Source of the DNA: Sulfurovum sp. UBA12169
Lineage (GTDB): Bacteria > Campylobacterota > Campylobacteria > Campylobacterales > Sulfurovaceae
Length of the DNA: 64,000 nt
Assembly: GCA_002742845.1 (NCBI GenBank)
Contig: DLUH01000001.1
Location: 499,291 to 563,290, forward strand
Direction: 5' to 3'
Positions 25,699 to 34,286 of the stretch are shown here, piece by piece (position 1 is the first letter of the stretch; each line of letters opens with the position of its first letter). The notes beneath the pieces are model-generated. The model saw only the letters and a list, made by a program, of their open reading frames with translations. It was not told the DNA's origin and made no database searches. The position numbers and the translations under genes were made by a program.

Positions 25699-27468
25699 TT
25701 ATATCATTTTACTAAAGTAACTCTCGTCCTTTTTTAAAAGTGCTTCAGGCGTACCGCTGTCGGTCATTCGTCCATCTTCAATCACATAAATAAATGCTGC
25801 ATTTTGTATAGTGCTCAATCTGTGAGCGATAGTAATGACTGTTTTTTCTTTTAAAAATTCCTGCAATGCCCTGAAAAGTTTGGCTTCCGTATGAACATCT
25901 AACGCTGAAGTAGACTCATCAAAAATTACTATCTTGGGATTACTCAATACCATTCTTGCGATAGCAACACGCTGCCGCTGACCGCCGCTCAGTTTTATAC
26001 CGTCTTTTCCAATACGCGTATCAAGCCCTTCGCTTAACCCATTAACCACTTCTGTAAGCTGCGCAATTTCAAGTGCTTTTTGCACCAATGCATCACTATA
26101 GCCTTTACCAAGTGTTAAATTGAAACGCATTGTATCATTAAAGAGTTTAGGATGCTGTAAAATCAAATGAATATTTTCTCTAATCGTTGAGAGTTTTAAG
26201 TTTTTACCCGATACGCCTCCATATAAAATATCACCCTCATTGGGCGGATAAAATCCCACAAGAATATTGGCTAAAGTGGTTTTTCCGCTTCCGCTTGCAC
26301 CGACAATGGCAACCTTTTCGCCCTCTTTAATCCTCATAGTGATATTTTCTAATATATTCTTCCCGTCTATATACGAAAAAGCGAGATTTTTCACTTCAAC
26401 GTCTAAAGCTCTTCTTTCCTTAAACGGATTTATATTCTCCTTCCTTAGGGTCTCCTGCTTTAATGCATAGATTTCGTTGATACGATCACACGCTGCTTTT
26501 GCCGTAGAAAGCGAATACTGAAAATTAATAATATCCTGCGTAGGCGTAACCATGACCCAAAGATAGGAGAAAATAGCCAGCATAAGTCCCACGCTTAGAT
26601 CGCTGTAAGCCACCGCAAGAATACTCGCTGCCCTAAATATCTCGTATCCGCCCAAAAGGATAAGATACGAATAGCGTATCGCTGCATCACTTTTATATCC
26701 AAATGCAATGGCATGCTCTTTAAGCATCTTAGCTTTCTCTTCGCTCTTACCGAAAAAATAATTTTCCTTATTGGCAGCCCGTATTTGATGAAAAAGTTCA
26801 AGTGTCTCCGTAAGTGAGGATTGAAACACCTCAACAGCTTTGTTTTCCTCTTTTTTTAATCTTCCTATATTTCTAGACAATCTGGCCGTAAAAAAAACAA
26901 CCAGAGGATTGGTTATTAAAATAAAAAGTGCCAACTGCCAGTGAATCCACAGTAAAACAATTGCAGAAAAAAAGAGCGTTAAAGATGCTATGATCAGCCT
27001 AGAGATCGTTGAGCTTACAAAGCTATCAATCGTTTCTACATCCGTTACCAGCTTGGATGTTACCGATCCTACACGCATCATCTCATACGCCTTGAGCGAA
27101 ACTCTCTTAAGATGGTTAAGTAAAGAAACTCTCATTTGGTATGTAATATTTTTTGATATAGAAATAAATATTTTTGTTTGCATGATTGAGAGTACGGTGC
27201 TTAGCAGGCGAAGCATTAGGATTAAAATTAAAATGGCAAATATATACCCTTTAGTATCGCTTTGCCATAAGTTCGCCTCTATCCAGGCGATATAGCCATG
27301 CGGTTTACCCAAAAGCAGTTCATCGACAAGGATCGGGATAAACAGCGGGATAATAACAACCAAAAACGCTGCCAATAGCGCAATAATATTACCTAATATC
27401 AATGCATCTTTATAGGCTGTTAGCTGCTTGACAATCCCTGCAATGCTGCATTTGTTTTGACGGTCCAA
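25699..27468 (-). CDS. ABC exporter, fused permease and ATPase (MsbA-like)
   Basis: Half-transporter of 589 residues that forms a homodimer. The type-I exporter membrane domain covers about 20-325 with six TM helices; the nucleotide-binding domain has Walker A GASGSGKT at 390-397, LSGGQRQR near 494 and Walker B IVIFDEST near 512-519. The translation start is TTG at 27468, with GGGAGGG upstream and no nearby ATG. Lipid A-core (MsbA) or another lipid or peptide substrate is possible; context next to uppP favours envelope lipids but does not prove it. Confidence 0.88.
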   Translation of the reverse strand: MDRQNKCSIAGIVKQLTAYKDALILGNIIALLAAFLVVIIPLFIPILVDELLLGKPHGYIAWIEANLWQSDTKGYIFAILILILMLRLLSTVLSIMQTKIFISISKNITYQMRVSLLNHLKRVSLKAYEMMRVGSVTSKLVTDVETIDSFVSSTISRLIIASLTLFFSAIVLLWIHWQLALFILITNPLVVFFTARLSRNIGRLKKEENKAVEVFQSSLTETLELFHQIRAANKENYFFGKSEEKAKMLKEHAIAFGYKSDAAIRYSYLILLGGYEIFRAASILAVAYSDLSVGLMLAIFSYLWVMVTPTQDIINFQYSLSTAKAACDRINEIYALKQETLRKENINPFKERRALDVEVKNLAFSYIDGKNILENITMRIKEGEKVAIVGASGSGKTTLANILVGFYPPNEGDILYGGVSGKNLKLSTIRENIHLILQHPKLFNDTMRFNLTLGKGYSDALVQKALEIAQLTEVVNGLSEGLDTRIGKDGIKLSGGQRQRVAIARMVLSNPKIVIFDESTSALDVHTEAKLFRALQEFLKEKTVITIAHRLSTIQNAAFIYVIEDGRMTDSGTPEALLKKDESYFSKMI

Positions 27469-27745
27469 ACCCTGCCCTCCCGTATTTACTGCGGATATTA
27501 TAACATAACGGGCATTCTATCTTTCTGCTCTTGTGTGCCGTATATATGGCTTAGACGCCAAGACAAAAGGGAAGATAAGAAATATGGCAATTTGTAATAT
27601 CCTCTCATCTCCAATCCGGAGTTTGGGGACGAGGGAATAACCAACCGCCATCAAAGGTTTCAGACAGACCAAATACTGCCCGATATACAATTGAAGTCTA
27701 ACTTTGGTTTTGAGACTATTTGTTGGGGCAAATCACGTTTAAACA
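27469..27745. other. Intergenic stretch without a recognised gene
   Basis: These 277 bases lie between the serB stop and the ABC exporter start, both minus strand. I see no credible ORF, tRNA or strong T-tailed hairpin. It should carry the terminator of serB and the promoter of the ABC-exporter gene. Base composition shifts here from the A/T-richer exporter to the G/C-richer serB. Confidence 0.4.
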
Positions 27746-28369
27746 TCAAACAATCTTCAAAATCTCTCTTAAATCTTTCACATCTACGCAGTGCGTCGCC
27801 GCTTCTTTGAGGATGGGTTTGGCGCAGAATGCCACACGGGTATCGGCATAGGCAAACATACTCAGATCGTTCGCGCCGTCACCGACTACCAGCGTATCTT
27901 CGCGTCCTATGCCCAGCAATCCCTGAAGACGTACGATCATATCGCCTTTGGCATTGGAGTACATCATCTCTCCGCCTACCTGTCCGGTTAAGACGCCGTT
28001 TTCTGTATGCAAAAAGTTGGAAAATTCCGCATGGATGCCAAGCTTCCGGCACACAGGTTTGGTGGCGTTTCTAAATCCGCCGGAGAAACACACCACCGTG
28101 TAGCCTTTTGCTTTGAGTCCCGCTACCACTTCCGCAGCGCCCGGCATCATCGGCAGATCGGCACAGATCTCATCGACTTTTGAGGCTTCAAGCCCTTCGA
28201 GCAGCGCCACTCTGGCCCTAAGGGATTTGTAAAAGTCCAATTCTCCCGCCATCGCACGCTCTGTGATCGCCGCTACCTGCGCTTCAAGCCCCAGGGGTGC
28301 TGCCAAAAAGTCGATGGTCTCCCCGTCCATCAACGTCGAATCAAAATCAAATACTGCCAGTTTTGACAT
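27746..28369 (-). CDS. serB: Phosphoserine phosphatase SerB
   Basis: HAD-family phosphatase for the last step of serine synthesis; cytosolic. The nucleophile and acid are Asp8 and Asp10 in VFDFDST, motif II is CFSGGFRNATK near residues 94-104, Lys is in the following helix, and motif III GDGANDLSMF is near 163-172. At 207 residues it is the single-domain form lacking the N-terminal ACT region. G/C content (about 55 percent in the stretch I counted) is higher than in most neighbours. It is divergent from the metF-like gene across a REP-like palindrome. Confidence 0.92.
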   Translation of the reverse strand: MSKLAVFDFDSTLMDGETIDFLAAPLGLEAQVAAITERAMAGELDFYKSLRARVALLEGLEASKVDEICADLPMMPGAAEVVAGLKAKGYTVVCFSGGFRNATKPVCRKLGIHAEFSNFLHTENGVLTGQVGGEMMYSNAKGDMIVRLQGLLGIGREDTLVVGDGANDLSMFAYADTRVAFCAKPILKEAATHCVDVKDLREILKIV

Positions 28370-28394
28370 CTTATACCCTCTTTCGCATATTGCC

Positions 28395-28457
28395 CGTCAT
28401 CCTCGGGCTTGACCCGGGGATCCAAACTCTGGATTTCCATTCGGGTCTGGAATGACG
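28395..28457. repeat. REP-like imperfect palindrome
   Basis: Nested complementary arms in order: CGTCAT, GACCCG and ATCCA, then TGGAT, CGGGTC and ATGACG, with small mismatched gaps. The whole folds into one long hairpin of about 60 bases, G/C-rich in an A/T-rich spacer. GTCAT-cccggg-GACCCG-type palindromes of this kind are dispersed in many proteobacterial genomes. Only one copy was seen in this window. Confidence 0.7.
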
Positions 28458-28482
28458 CAAGCCAATAAGTCTTATGTAAAAT

Positions 28483-28502
28483 TTGGATAAAATTATATCC
28501 AA
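28483..28502. promoter_or_regulatory. Perfect inverted repeat upstream of metF-like gene
   Basis: TTGGATA (28483-28489) and TATCCAA (28496-28502) are perfect 7-base arms around AAATTA, 36 bases before the start codon. The A/T-rich core could include a -10 element. It could be an operator for a dimeric repressor or chance; no known box is recognised. Confidence 0.35.
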
Positions 28503-28537
28503 CTAACCAAAAATCCCTATAAAAGGCACATCACAAG

Positions 28538-29455
28538 ATGTTTGAAACTTTCTGTAAAAACCTTCACAACGACCAGCCTTTCATCACCGTAGAGGTCAAT
28601 CCGCCCCACGGCGCATCGCTTGATCCGATTATCCAGATGATCAAAGCCAGCAATCTTGCTTCAAAAGTATCGGGCTTTTCTTGTACAGACAATCCGCTGG
28701 CAAAACTCAAGATGTCCGGTGTCCTTTCTGCCATTAGACTCCAGCAGACTTTCGGAAAACCGGTCATAGCGACTATGAGCATGAGAGACAAAAACAAACT
28801 CTCCTTGCAGTCTGAGGTGCTCGGTGCCAACGATTTTGACGTGCGCTGCATCCTGGCGCTCACGGGTGATCCGGCCAAATACTCTGATCAGCCCGAGGTT
28901 AAGGGTGTTTTGGAGCGTGATTCGACGCTGCTTTTGAGCATCATCTACCATCTAAACCGTGGCGTAGACTACTCCAACAAACCGCTCAACCCCGCCCCTA
29001 AGCCGATCTATCCGTTTGCAGTAAGCAATGCCTATGCCAAAGATATGAAAAAACTTCAAAAACGAATTGTTAAAAAACTTGATTATGGTGCACGGGCCAT
29101 CATCACGCAGCCGGTGTATGATCTTGAAAACGCCAAAGAATTGTTAGAAATTTTTGAAGAGGCCAAAGCGCTTAGTATCCGCGACACCGCCAAAGAGGCG
29201 CAGCTGATTTTGGGACAGTTTCCTCTCGTGGCGGCCAAGACAGCCAACTTCATCAACGACAAAGTGCCCGGTATCCATGTGCCAAAAGTGATCATCGATG
29301 AGATGAACCTTGCAAGCATGGACGGGGCAGAAAAAGAAAAAGAGGTAGGCTTTGCCCTTTCCAAAAAGATCTTTGACGAGATGATGAAACTGCATGGCAA
29401 AGTGCATCTGATGACACATAACCGGTTTGATCTGTGCTCGGAGTTGATCGGCTAA
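28538..29455 (+). CDS. metF: Methylenetetrahydrofolate reductase-like protein
   Basis: FAD-dependent TIM barrel that reduces 5,10-methylene-THF to 5-methyl-THF for methionine synthesis or, in autotrophs, C1 metabolism. Residues 16-24 (FITVEVNPP) carry the conserved active-site Glu, the FAD-binding region runs through LALTGDPAKY near 107-116, and IITQPVYD near 190 and GQFPLVAAKTANF near 229 match the family. The length of 305 residues is normal. Some MetF-like proteins of Campylobacterota are divergent paralogues, so the exact reaction is likely rather than certain. Base composition is G/C-richer than the flanks, like serB. Confidence 0.85.
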   Translation: MFETFCKNLHNDQPFITVEVNPPHGASLDPIIQMIKASNLASKVSGFSCTDNPLAKLKMSGVLSAIRLQQTFGKPVIATMSMRDKNKLSLQSEVLGANDFDVRCILALTGDPAKYSDQPEVKGVLERDSTLLLSIIYHLNRGVDYSNKPLNPAPKPIYPFAVSNAYAKDMKKLQKRIVKKLDYGARAIITQPVYDLENAKELLEIFEEAKALSIRDTAKEAQLILGQFPLVAAKTANFINDKVPGIHVPKVIIDEMNLASMDGAEKEKEVGFALSKKIFDEMMKLHGKVHLMTHNRFDLCSELIG

Positions 29456-29506
29456 CTCTGTTAACCTTTGCCCGTTATACTTCTCCTAAAAAATCTAGGA
29501 GTAATT

Positions 29507-29812
29507 ATGTCTGAATTAATAAGATTCAAACTTATCAACAAGATCGAGGGAATCTCATTCCTCATCCTTGTCTTCATCGCCATGCCGCTTAAATATATAT
29601 TCGGATACCCCATGGCTACTAAAATTGCCGGGATGATCCACGGATTGCTTTTTGTGCTATTTGTCTATCAGCTTGCAAAAGCCAAGCAAGAGGTACCGTT
29701 GGCTGCAAAAGAAACCGTGTTATTTTTTGTTTTGTCGCTTATCCCTTTTGGAAGCTTCTACACCGAAAAACTCTGCAAAAGCAAAGAGCTGCAACCCTTG
29801 GCAGTCAAATAA
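29507..29812 (+). CDS. DUF3817 small integral membrane protein
   Basis: A 101-residue membrane protein with the start at the ATG at 29507, which has AGGAG six bases upstream. Three TM helices are visible (about 15-33, 36-57 and 70-88). The pattern IRFKLINKIEGISFLILVFIAMPLKY followed by GMIHGLLFVLFVYQLA matches the DUF3817/YdzA-like group. The function is unknown. It follows the metF-like gene by 51 bases. Confidence 0.75.
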   Translation: MSELIRFKLINKIEGISFLILVFIAMPLKYIFGYPMATKIAGMIHGLLFVLFVYQLAKAKQEVPLAAKETVLFFVLSLIPFGSFYTEKLCKSKELQPLAVK

Positions 29813-29855
29813 ACCGTTTTGCCCGATCTTAAAAATAACATATTCTTACAAATTG

Positions 29856-29864
29856 TGCTACAAT
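29856..29864 (+). promoter_or_regulatory. Extended -10 promoter of the universal stress gene
   Basis: TGCTACAAT is an extended -10 element (TGn then TACAAT), located 33 bases before the start codon. No clear -35 is seen, as is common in Campylobacterota sigma70 promoters. Confidence 0.5.
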
Positions 29865-29896
29865 AAAAGATATAAGTTAAAAAAAGGGAGAGGGAG

Positions 29897-30718
29897 ATGA
29901 AAATGTTATCTAGAATTCTTTGTGTGTGCAACGATATAAATAAATCCCAGATGCTGTTTGACAAGGCGGCGCAAATTGCCAAAGAGCAAAACACAACACT
30001 TACTTTTCTTTTTGTGGTAGAAAAGACGCTGTTTGAATTGCCGGTTTATGAAACAGAGGAGACAAGCACAAAAACGATTAAAAATATACTTGAAGCACAA
30101 GCAAAAGAAACAGGATTGGAAAATACAGTTATTTTTGTTTACGAAAATGACACGGTAGGCCGTGTTATGTTGGAACTCGAGAGGGAACACAACAGCCTTG
30201 TTATTACACCTTATGAAGAAAAAATAACCAAAGCGCTTGTTTTGATTTTAAACACTCCTATTCTTGTGCTCAAAAAAACAAAAGCAGCGTATGAAAATAT
30301 TCTAGTGGCACTAGATAATACACGGGTAGAAGAATATTGCCTGCCACTGGTTCAAAACCTTTTCAAAGAGAGCAAGATTCATCTTCTGCAAGATGCACAA
30401 TATTTCTTTTACCCTTTAACTGATCCTTTTTTATCATCCGGCATGATTCCTTACGACACCATTCAGGAAATGGTAGAGGAAGAGGAAGTTATCGCATCCC
30501 AAAGAAGTCATTTTGATCATTTTTGTAAAGCACATGGGCTTGAAGGCACCTTTAAACTAGGCACGCAAAGTATAAATGAAGGTATCATGGAGATGTCAAA
30601 GCAATATGCTTCGGATTTACTGGTCATACTTTCTACCGAAGAGACGCTCCTGGATATGGCCATTAAAAACATCTTGCCTCTGCATGAAAATGATATATTT
30701 GTATGTAAAGAAAAATGA
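29897..30718 (+). CDS. Universal stress protein (tandem UspA-like)
   Basis: A 273-residue cytosolic protein with two UspA-like halves. The first (ILCVCNDINKSQMLFDKAAQIAKEQ) covers about 1-130 and the second begins ENILVALDNTRVEEYCLPLVQNLF near residue 135. The ATP-binding GxxGxxG loop is not evident, so it may be a non-nucleotide-binding form. The ATG at 29897 follows GGGAGAGGGAG; a second ATG at 29903 is possible. A small helical protein gene follows 69 bases on, after a short hairpin. Confidence 0.78.
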   Translation: MKMLSRILCVCNDINKSQMLFDKAAQIAKEQNTTLTFLFVVEKTLFELPVYETEETSTKTIKNILEAQAKETGLENTVIFVYENDTVGRVMLELEREHNSLVITPYEEKITKALVLILNTPILVLKKTKAAYENILVALDNTRVEEYCLPLVQNLFKESKIHLLQDAQYFFYPLTDPFLSSGMIPYDTIQEMVEEEEVIASQRSHFDHFCKAHGLEGTFKLGTQSINEGIMEMSKQYASDLLVILSTEETLLDMAIKNILPLHENDIFVCKEK

Positions 30719-30720
30719 AA

Positions 30721-30734
30721 CATGCTTTGGCATG
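30721..30734 (+). terminator. Short hairpin with T run after the stress-protein gene
   Basis: CATGC (30721-30725) and GCATG (30730-30734) flank a TTTG loop, followed by CATTTTTAT. It begins two bases after the stop codon. The 5-bp stem is short, so it may be a partial terminator that lets the next gene be read. Confidence 0.45.
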
Positions 30735-30787
30735 CATTTTTATAACATTGTGCTGAATTTTTAATTTTTAAAAAAGGAGAAACTAAA

Positions 30788-30997
30788 ATGGATATTATAG
30801 AAAAAGAGTTAGATAGCCGAAAAGATGAAATCCAAAAGGAAGTAGAATTACTTTTTAAAGCTAATATGAAAATTACCAATTGGGATGTAGCGGAGGCAGA
30901 CAATAAAAAAGCCGCCGGCTTGCTGTTGGAGATCATGCAAGAGAAACTCGATATGATGCGTGGCGATATCCTTACGGGAAAATATGACAATTATTAA
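30788..30997 (+). CDS. Small helical protein, unknown function
   Basis: A 69-residue charged, helix-forming protein (MDIIEKELDSRKDEIQKEVELLF, then NNKKAAGLLLEIMQEKLDMMRGD). It has no cysteine, signal peptide or TM segment. AAAAAGGAGA lies 8 bases before the ATG, a strong ribosome site that supports it as a real gene. The family was not recognised. It is probably expressed with the preceding stress protein. Confidence 0.65.
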   Translation: MDIIEKELDSRKDEIQKEVELLFKANMKITNWDVAEADNKKAAGLLLEIMQEKLDMMRGDILTGKYDNY

Positions 30998-31109
30998 AAT
31001 ACATTAACTTGTGCTCCCCGTACCCGGCATCACTGATAAAAGCATTTTATTTTCAAGAAGAGAGAAGCTATACTATCAAAAATGATATTTTCATAAAGAG
31101 TGCAGCGGC

Positions 31110-31820
31110 TTATAAGATTTCTTCAAATACTATTTTTCCATTTTTAAATATGCCTACTTTTTTTTGGCAGGCAAGAGAAGGCAATGAAATATATTTGCCT
31201 ATGATTTTTGATTGATGAAAATGCCCCTCAATAACACAATCAGCCTCCCGATAATGCAAGAGTATCTGGTCTACCCTCTTTTCAAAACCGTCAAAGCGGT
31301 GACATATCTTTTTTTTAGAGAGGATCGCCATCCTATGATTTATAATGTTTTTTTCGAAAGGTTTTAAAAGAGTCAATACGACAGAATTTCTTAGAATCTT
31401 GCAATAGAGATCATAGATAAAACCTGTAGCATATTTATCTCCATGGGAAATCGCGATCTTTTTTTCTCCGAAATTAAAAAATACAGGCTGCTGTTCTCTG
31501 GTGTATACGGCAATATTTGGAAAAAGTGTTGAGAGACAAAAATCATGATTGCCTTCAAAATAGTGAATTTCAAGAGTCATCGACAAAGTTTGCAAAAGCC
31601 CGATAGCTTCTTTTGAGAATGTTTGAATGTATTTATTGTAGCCAAAAAGCAGATCAAAATTATCGCCCATCAGAAAAAGCTGAGGCAAAACAATCTCACC
31701 GTCGACTATTTTTTGAAGCAACAGTAAAAAAGCGTCTCCATGATGCGGATAGTGCGAATCAGCTACAAAAACAGCTCCATCCTTAATGCAACCCGGTTCT
31801 TTATGCTTCAATTTGTCCAT
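31110..31820 (-). CDS. UDP-2,3-diacylglucosamine hydrolase-like metallophosphoesterase
   Basis: Calcineurin-like phosphoesterase resembling LpxH-type enzymes, which cleave UDP-2,3-diacylglucosamine to lipid X in lipid A synthesis. The metal motifs are all present: DSHYP (Asp21, His23), GDNFD (Asp53), GNHD (91-93), SHGD (His126) and GHFH near 198. The 236-residue length fits. It starts at ATG 31820, where its A is shared with the argC stop (TAATG), so it is coupled to argC. Membrane association is expected from the family. Assignment as LpxH rather than another phosphoesterase is probable. Confidence 0.82.
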   Translation of the reverse strand: MDKLKHKEPGCIKDGAVFVADSHYPHHGDAFLLLLQKIVDGEIVLPQLFLMGDNFDLLFGYNKYIQTFSKEAIGLLQTLSMTLEIHYFEGNHDFCLSTLFPNIAVYTREQQPVFFNFGEKKIAISHGDKYATGFIYDLYCKILRNSVVLTLLKPFEKNIINHRMAILSKKKICHRFDGFEKRVDQILLHYREADCVIEGHFHQSKIIGKYISLPSLACQKKVGIFKNGKIVFEEIL

Positions 31821-32827
31821 TATGGCATATACGCGATCGTTGGTATACCCATCCCTTCATCAAAACCGCACATTAAATTGGCGGCAGCCAATGCTTGTGA
31901 ACTTGCTCCTCTCAACAGATTGTCAATCGCCGAATTTACAAAAAGCGCATTACCGTTTTTGGCCGCATAAATATCACAAAAGTGTGTGCCTGCTGTGCTT
32001 TTAACGTCAACCGGATTTTCGCGTATACGTATAAATTTATCATGAACGTAATGCTTTTTGAGTATTTCCAAAGGATCAATATCCTCTTTGAGCGTAGCAT
32101 ATACCGAAATCAATTCACCTCTTGTTGCAGGAATAAGATGGGGGACAAAGCTGACATTCATTTTTACTTGATGTATCTTTTCTATTTTTTCTGCAATCTC
32201 CGGCGCATGGCGGTGTTTTAGAGGATTATAGGCGAAAATATTATCATTGATTGTTACGAAATGAGCAGTCTCAGACAATTTCTTTCCTGCCCCGCTCACA
32301 CCCGACTTCGCATCCACAAACAAAGGAGCCGAGGCGTCAATATAAGGAATAAACGGCAATATTCCAAGCAAAGTTGCCGTAGGATAACATCCCGGACATG
32401 CTGCAAGTTTTGTTTTTTTTAGATCTTCTCTGTAATATTCAATCAATGCATAAACAGCATCATTCAAATGCGCTTTATCTTCATGCTTACAATATGTTTT
32501 TTCATATGTATCAAGCTCCAAACGATAATCAGCAGAAAGATCGACTACCTTTACACCTTTATCTATGATATCTTTGGCAAATCCCATAGAAGCCTGATGC
32601 GGCAATGCCAAAAAAACCAATTCACAATGCTTCACCACAGAATCAGCATCTGCTTTTTCAACGCTCATCCTCACCACGCCTGCAAGAGAAGGGTGCAATT
32701 GCTCTATCACGCTGTCACCTGCTGTGGTTGCCAGATAAGACAATTCAAATTCAGGGTGACCGATAAGCATCTTAATCAACTCCAACCCTGTATATCCGCT
32801 TGCGCCTACAACACCTACTTTTACCAC
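31820..32827 (-). CDS. argC: N-acetyl-gamma-glutamyl-phosphate reductase
   Basis: NADPH-dependent third step of arginine synthesis. The Rossmann start GVVGASGYTGLELIKML is at 5-21, the active-site Cys147 lies in CPGCYPTATLL, and GVSGAGKKLSE near 195 and HRHAPEI near 220 match the type-1 ArgC. The length of 335 residues is typical. The start is GTG at 32827 with AAGGATAGG upstream. It overlaps the LpxH-like gene by one base. Confidence 0.95.
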   Translation of the reverse strand: MVKVGVVGASGYTGLELIKMLIGHPEFELSYLATTAGDSVIEQLHPSLAGVVRMSVEKADADSVVKHCELVFLALPHQASMGFAKDIIDKGVKVVDLSADYRLELDTYEKTYCKHEDKAHLNDAVYALIEYYREDLKKTKLAACPGCYPTATLLGILPFIPYIDASAPLFVDAKSGVSGAGKKLSETAHFVTINDNIFAYNPLKHRHAPEIAEKIEKIHQVKMNVSFVPHLIPATRGELISVYATLKEDIDPLEILKKHYVHDKFIRIRENPVDVKSTAGTHFCDIYAAKNGNALFVNSAIDNLLRGASSQALAAANLMCGFDEGMGIPTIAYMP

Positions 32828-32853
32828 TTGCCTATCCTTTTTTTTCTTGCTAT

Positions 32854-33345
32854 TTATTCGCTAATGATAATCTCTTTATAAAACACTTCTTCAATCTCAT
32901 ACGTTTTTTGTCCGCTTGGCAAATTCAATTCAACCTCATCGCCCTCTTCTTTTCCCATCAACACTCTTGCCATCGGCGACTGGATAGAGATAAGTCCTTT
33001 TTGGGGACTCGACTCCTGTCCTCCTACGATGGTATAGCATATCTCTGTTTGACTTTCCTGATCCGTTAAAACTACCGTAGAACCAAAACAGACACGCACA
33101 TGGGTTAAAGTAGACGGATCAACTATCTGCGCCCTGCTTGTCAAATCTGACAATTCGGTAATCCGCGCCTCCATTAATCCCTGCTTTTCTTTTGCAGCAT
33201 GATACTCTGCATTTTCTTTTAAATCTCCCAATGCACGCGCCTCATCTATAATTTTTGCAATTACAGCTCTTTCTACTGTTTTCAAACGCTCCAACTCTTT
33301 AGAAAGTTTCAAATAAGTTTCTTTAAGCATCGGCTCTTTTTGCAC
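32854..33345 (-). CDS. greA: Transcription elongation factor GreA
   Basis: Binds the RNA polymerase secondary channel and stimulates cleavage of backtracked RNA. The N-terminal coiled coil (about 8-77) carries the catalytic acidic tip ARALGDLKENAEYHAAKE, and the C-terminal FKBP-like domain contains YTIVGGQESSPQKGLISIQSPMA and GKEEGDEVEL. The start is GTG at 33345 with AAAGGA seven bases upstream; a later ATG at 33330 has a poorer site. 163 residues. It lies 26 bases before argC on the same strand. Confidence 0.95.
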   Translation of the reverse strand: MQKEPMLKETYLKLSKELERLKTVERAVIAKIIDEARALGDLKENAEYHAAKEKQGLMEARITELSDLTSRAQIVDPSTLTHVRVCFGSTVVLTDQESQTEICYTIVGGQESSPQKGLISIQSPMARVLMGKEEGDEVELNLPSGQKTYEIEEVFYKEIIISE

Positions 33346-33506
33346 GTCAGGTCCTTTAAAATACTGAATTTATTGTTTATTTTAAGTATTATACCAAAAA
33401 GGCTATAATAGCGATTAAAATCAATGAAAAATCTATAGAGTCGTGCATAACGTCGCAAAGAGATGTCAAATTTTTGGCTCCCTACAATCCACACTAAAGT
33501 AATAAA

Positions 33507-34286
33507 ATGAAACAAATACTAATAACAAATGATGATGGCTTCGAATCCAAAGGGCTTCTTGCATTATTGGAGGCGCTTAAGCCTTTGGGAAATATCACGG
33601 TAGTAGCTCCCACTGTAGAAAAATCGGCATGCGGGCATTCATTAACCCTCACTCGTCCGCTTCGCTTCATTGAATTGGACGATGACTTTTTTAAACTTGA
33701 TGATGGCACTCCTACGGATTGTGTTTTTTTATCGCTCAATAAACTTTTTAACGATTCCCATCGTCCTGATCTTGTGATCTCCGGCATCAACAAAGGTGCC
33801 AATATGGGAGAGGATATCACTTATTCCGGTACCGCTGCGGCTGCAATGGAAGCAGTGCTGCAAGGTATTCCCGCAATTGCTATCTCGCAAGTTTGTCATG
33901 ACCAATGTCAAAACATAGATGATTTTGGTTACGAATTGGCACAAGAAAGCATTGCCTTGCTTGTAAAACGTATTTTTGAAGACCGCTTTCCTTTGCCTGA
34001 GCGTAAGTTTCTCAATATCAATATTCCTCCTATTGCAAGAGATGAGTGCAAAGGATTTAAAATCACCCGCGCAGGCAACAGAATCTATGGCAATGATGCC
34101 GAGGTACATAGGAATCCCAGGGGTCTGGAGCATTACTGGATAGGATTGCCTCGGCTTGACTGGAAAGAAAACAAGGGGCACATTACGGATTTTGAAGCTG
34201 TCCATCAAGGCTATGTCTCTATCACCCCTATACATCTGGACATGACCAGCCATAATGATATCCAAATCCTAGAGCAGTGGTTATGA
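33507..34286 (+). CDS. surE: 5'-nucleotidase SurE
   Basis: Metal-dependent nucleoside monophosphatase and survival protein. The signature ITNDDGFES begins at residue 6 with metal ligands Asp9 and Asp10, followed by VVAPTVEKSACGHSLTL (35-51) with the metal-binding Ser/Gly loop, and SGINKGANMGEDITYSGTA near 92-110 with the metal Asn. The length of 259 residues is usual. It overlaps the next gene by the ATGA pattern. In Campylobacterota surE commonly sits beside a ThiF/TcdA gene. Confidence 0.95.
   Translation: MKQILITNDDGFESKGLLALLEALKPLGNITVVAPTVEKSACGHSLTLTRPLRFIELDDDFFKLDDGTPTDCVFLSLNKLFNDSHRPDLVISGINKGANMGEDITYSGTAAAAMEAVLQGIPAIAISQVCHDQCQNIDDFGYELAQESIALLVKRIFEDRFPLPERKFLNINIPPIARDECKGFKITRAGNRIYGNDAEVHRNPRGLEHYWIGLPRLDWKENKGHITDFEAVHQGYVSITPIHLDMTSHNDIQILEQWL

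Noticed and set aside
31009-31215. 68-codon plus-strand frame after the small helical protein
   Set aside because: Most of it is antisense to the 3' end of the LpxH-like gene, and it lacks a ribosome site and family signal.
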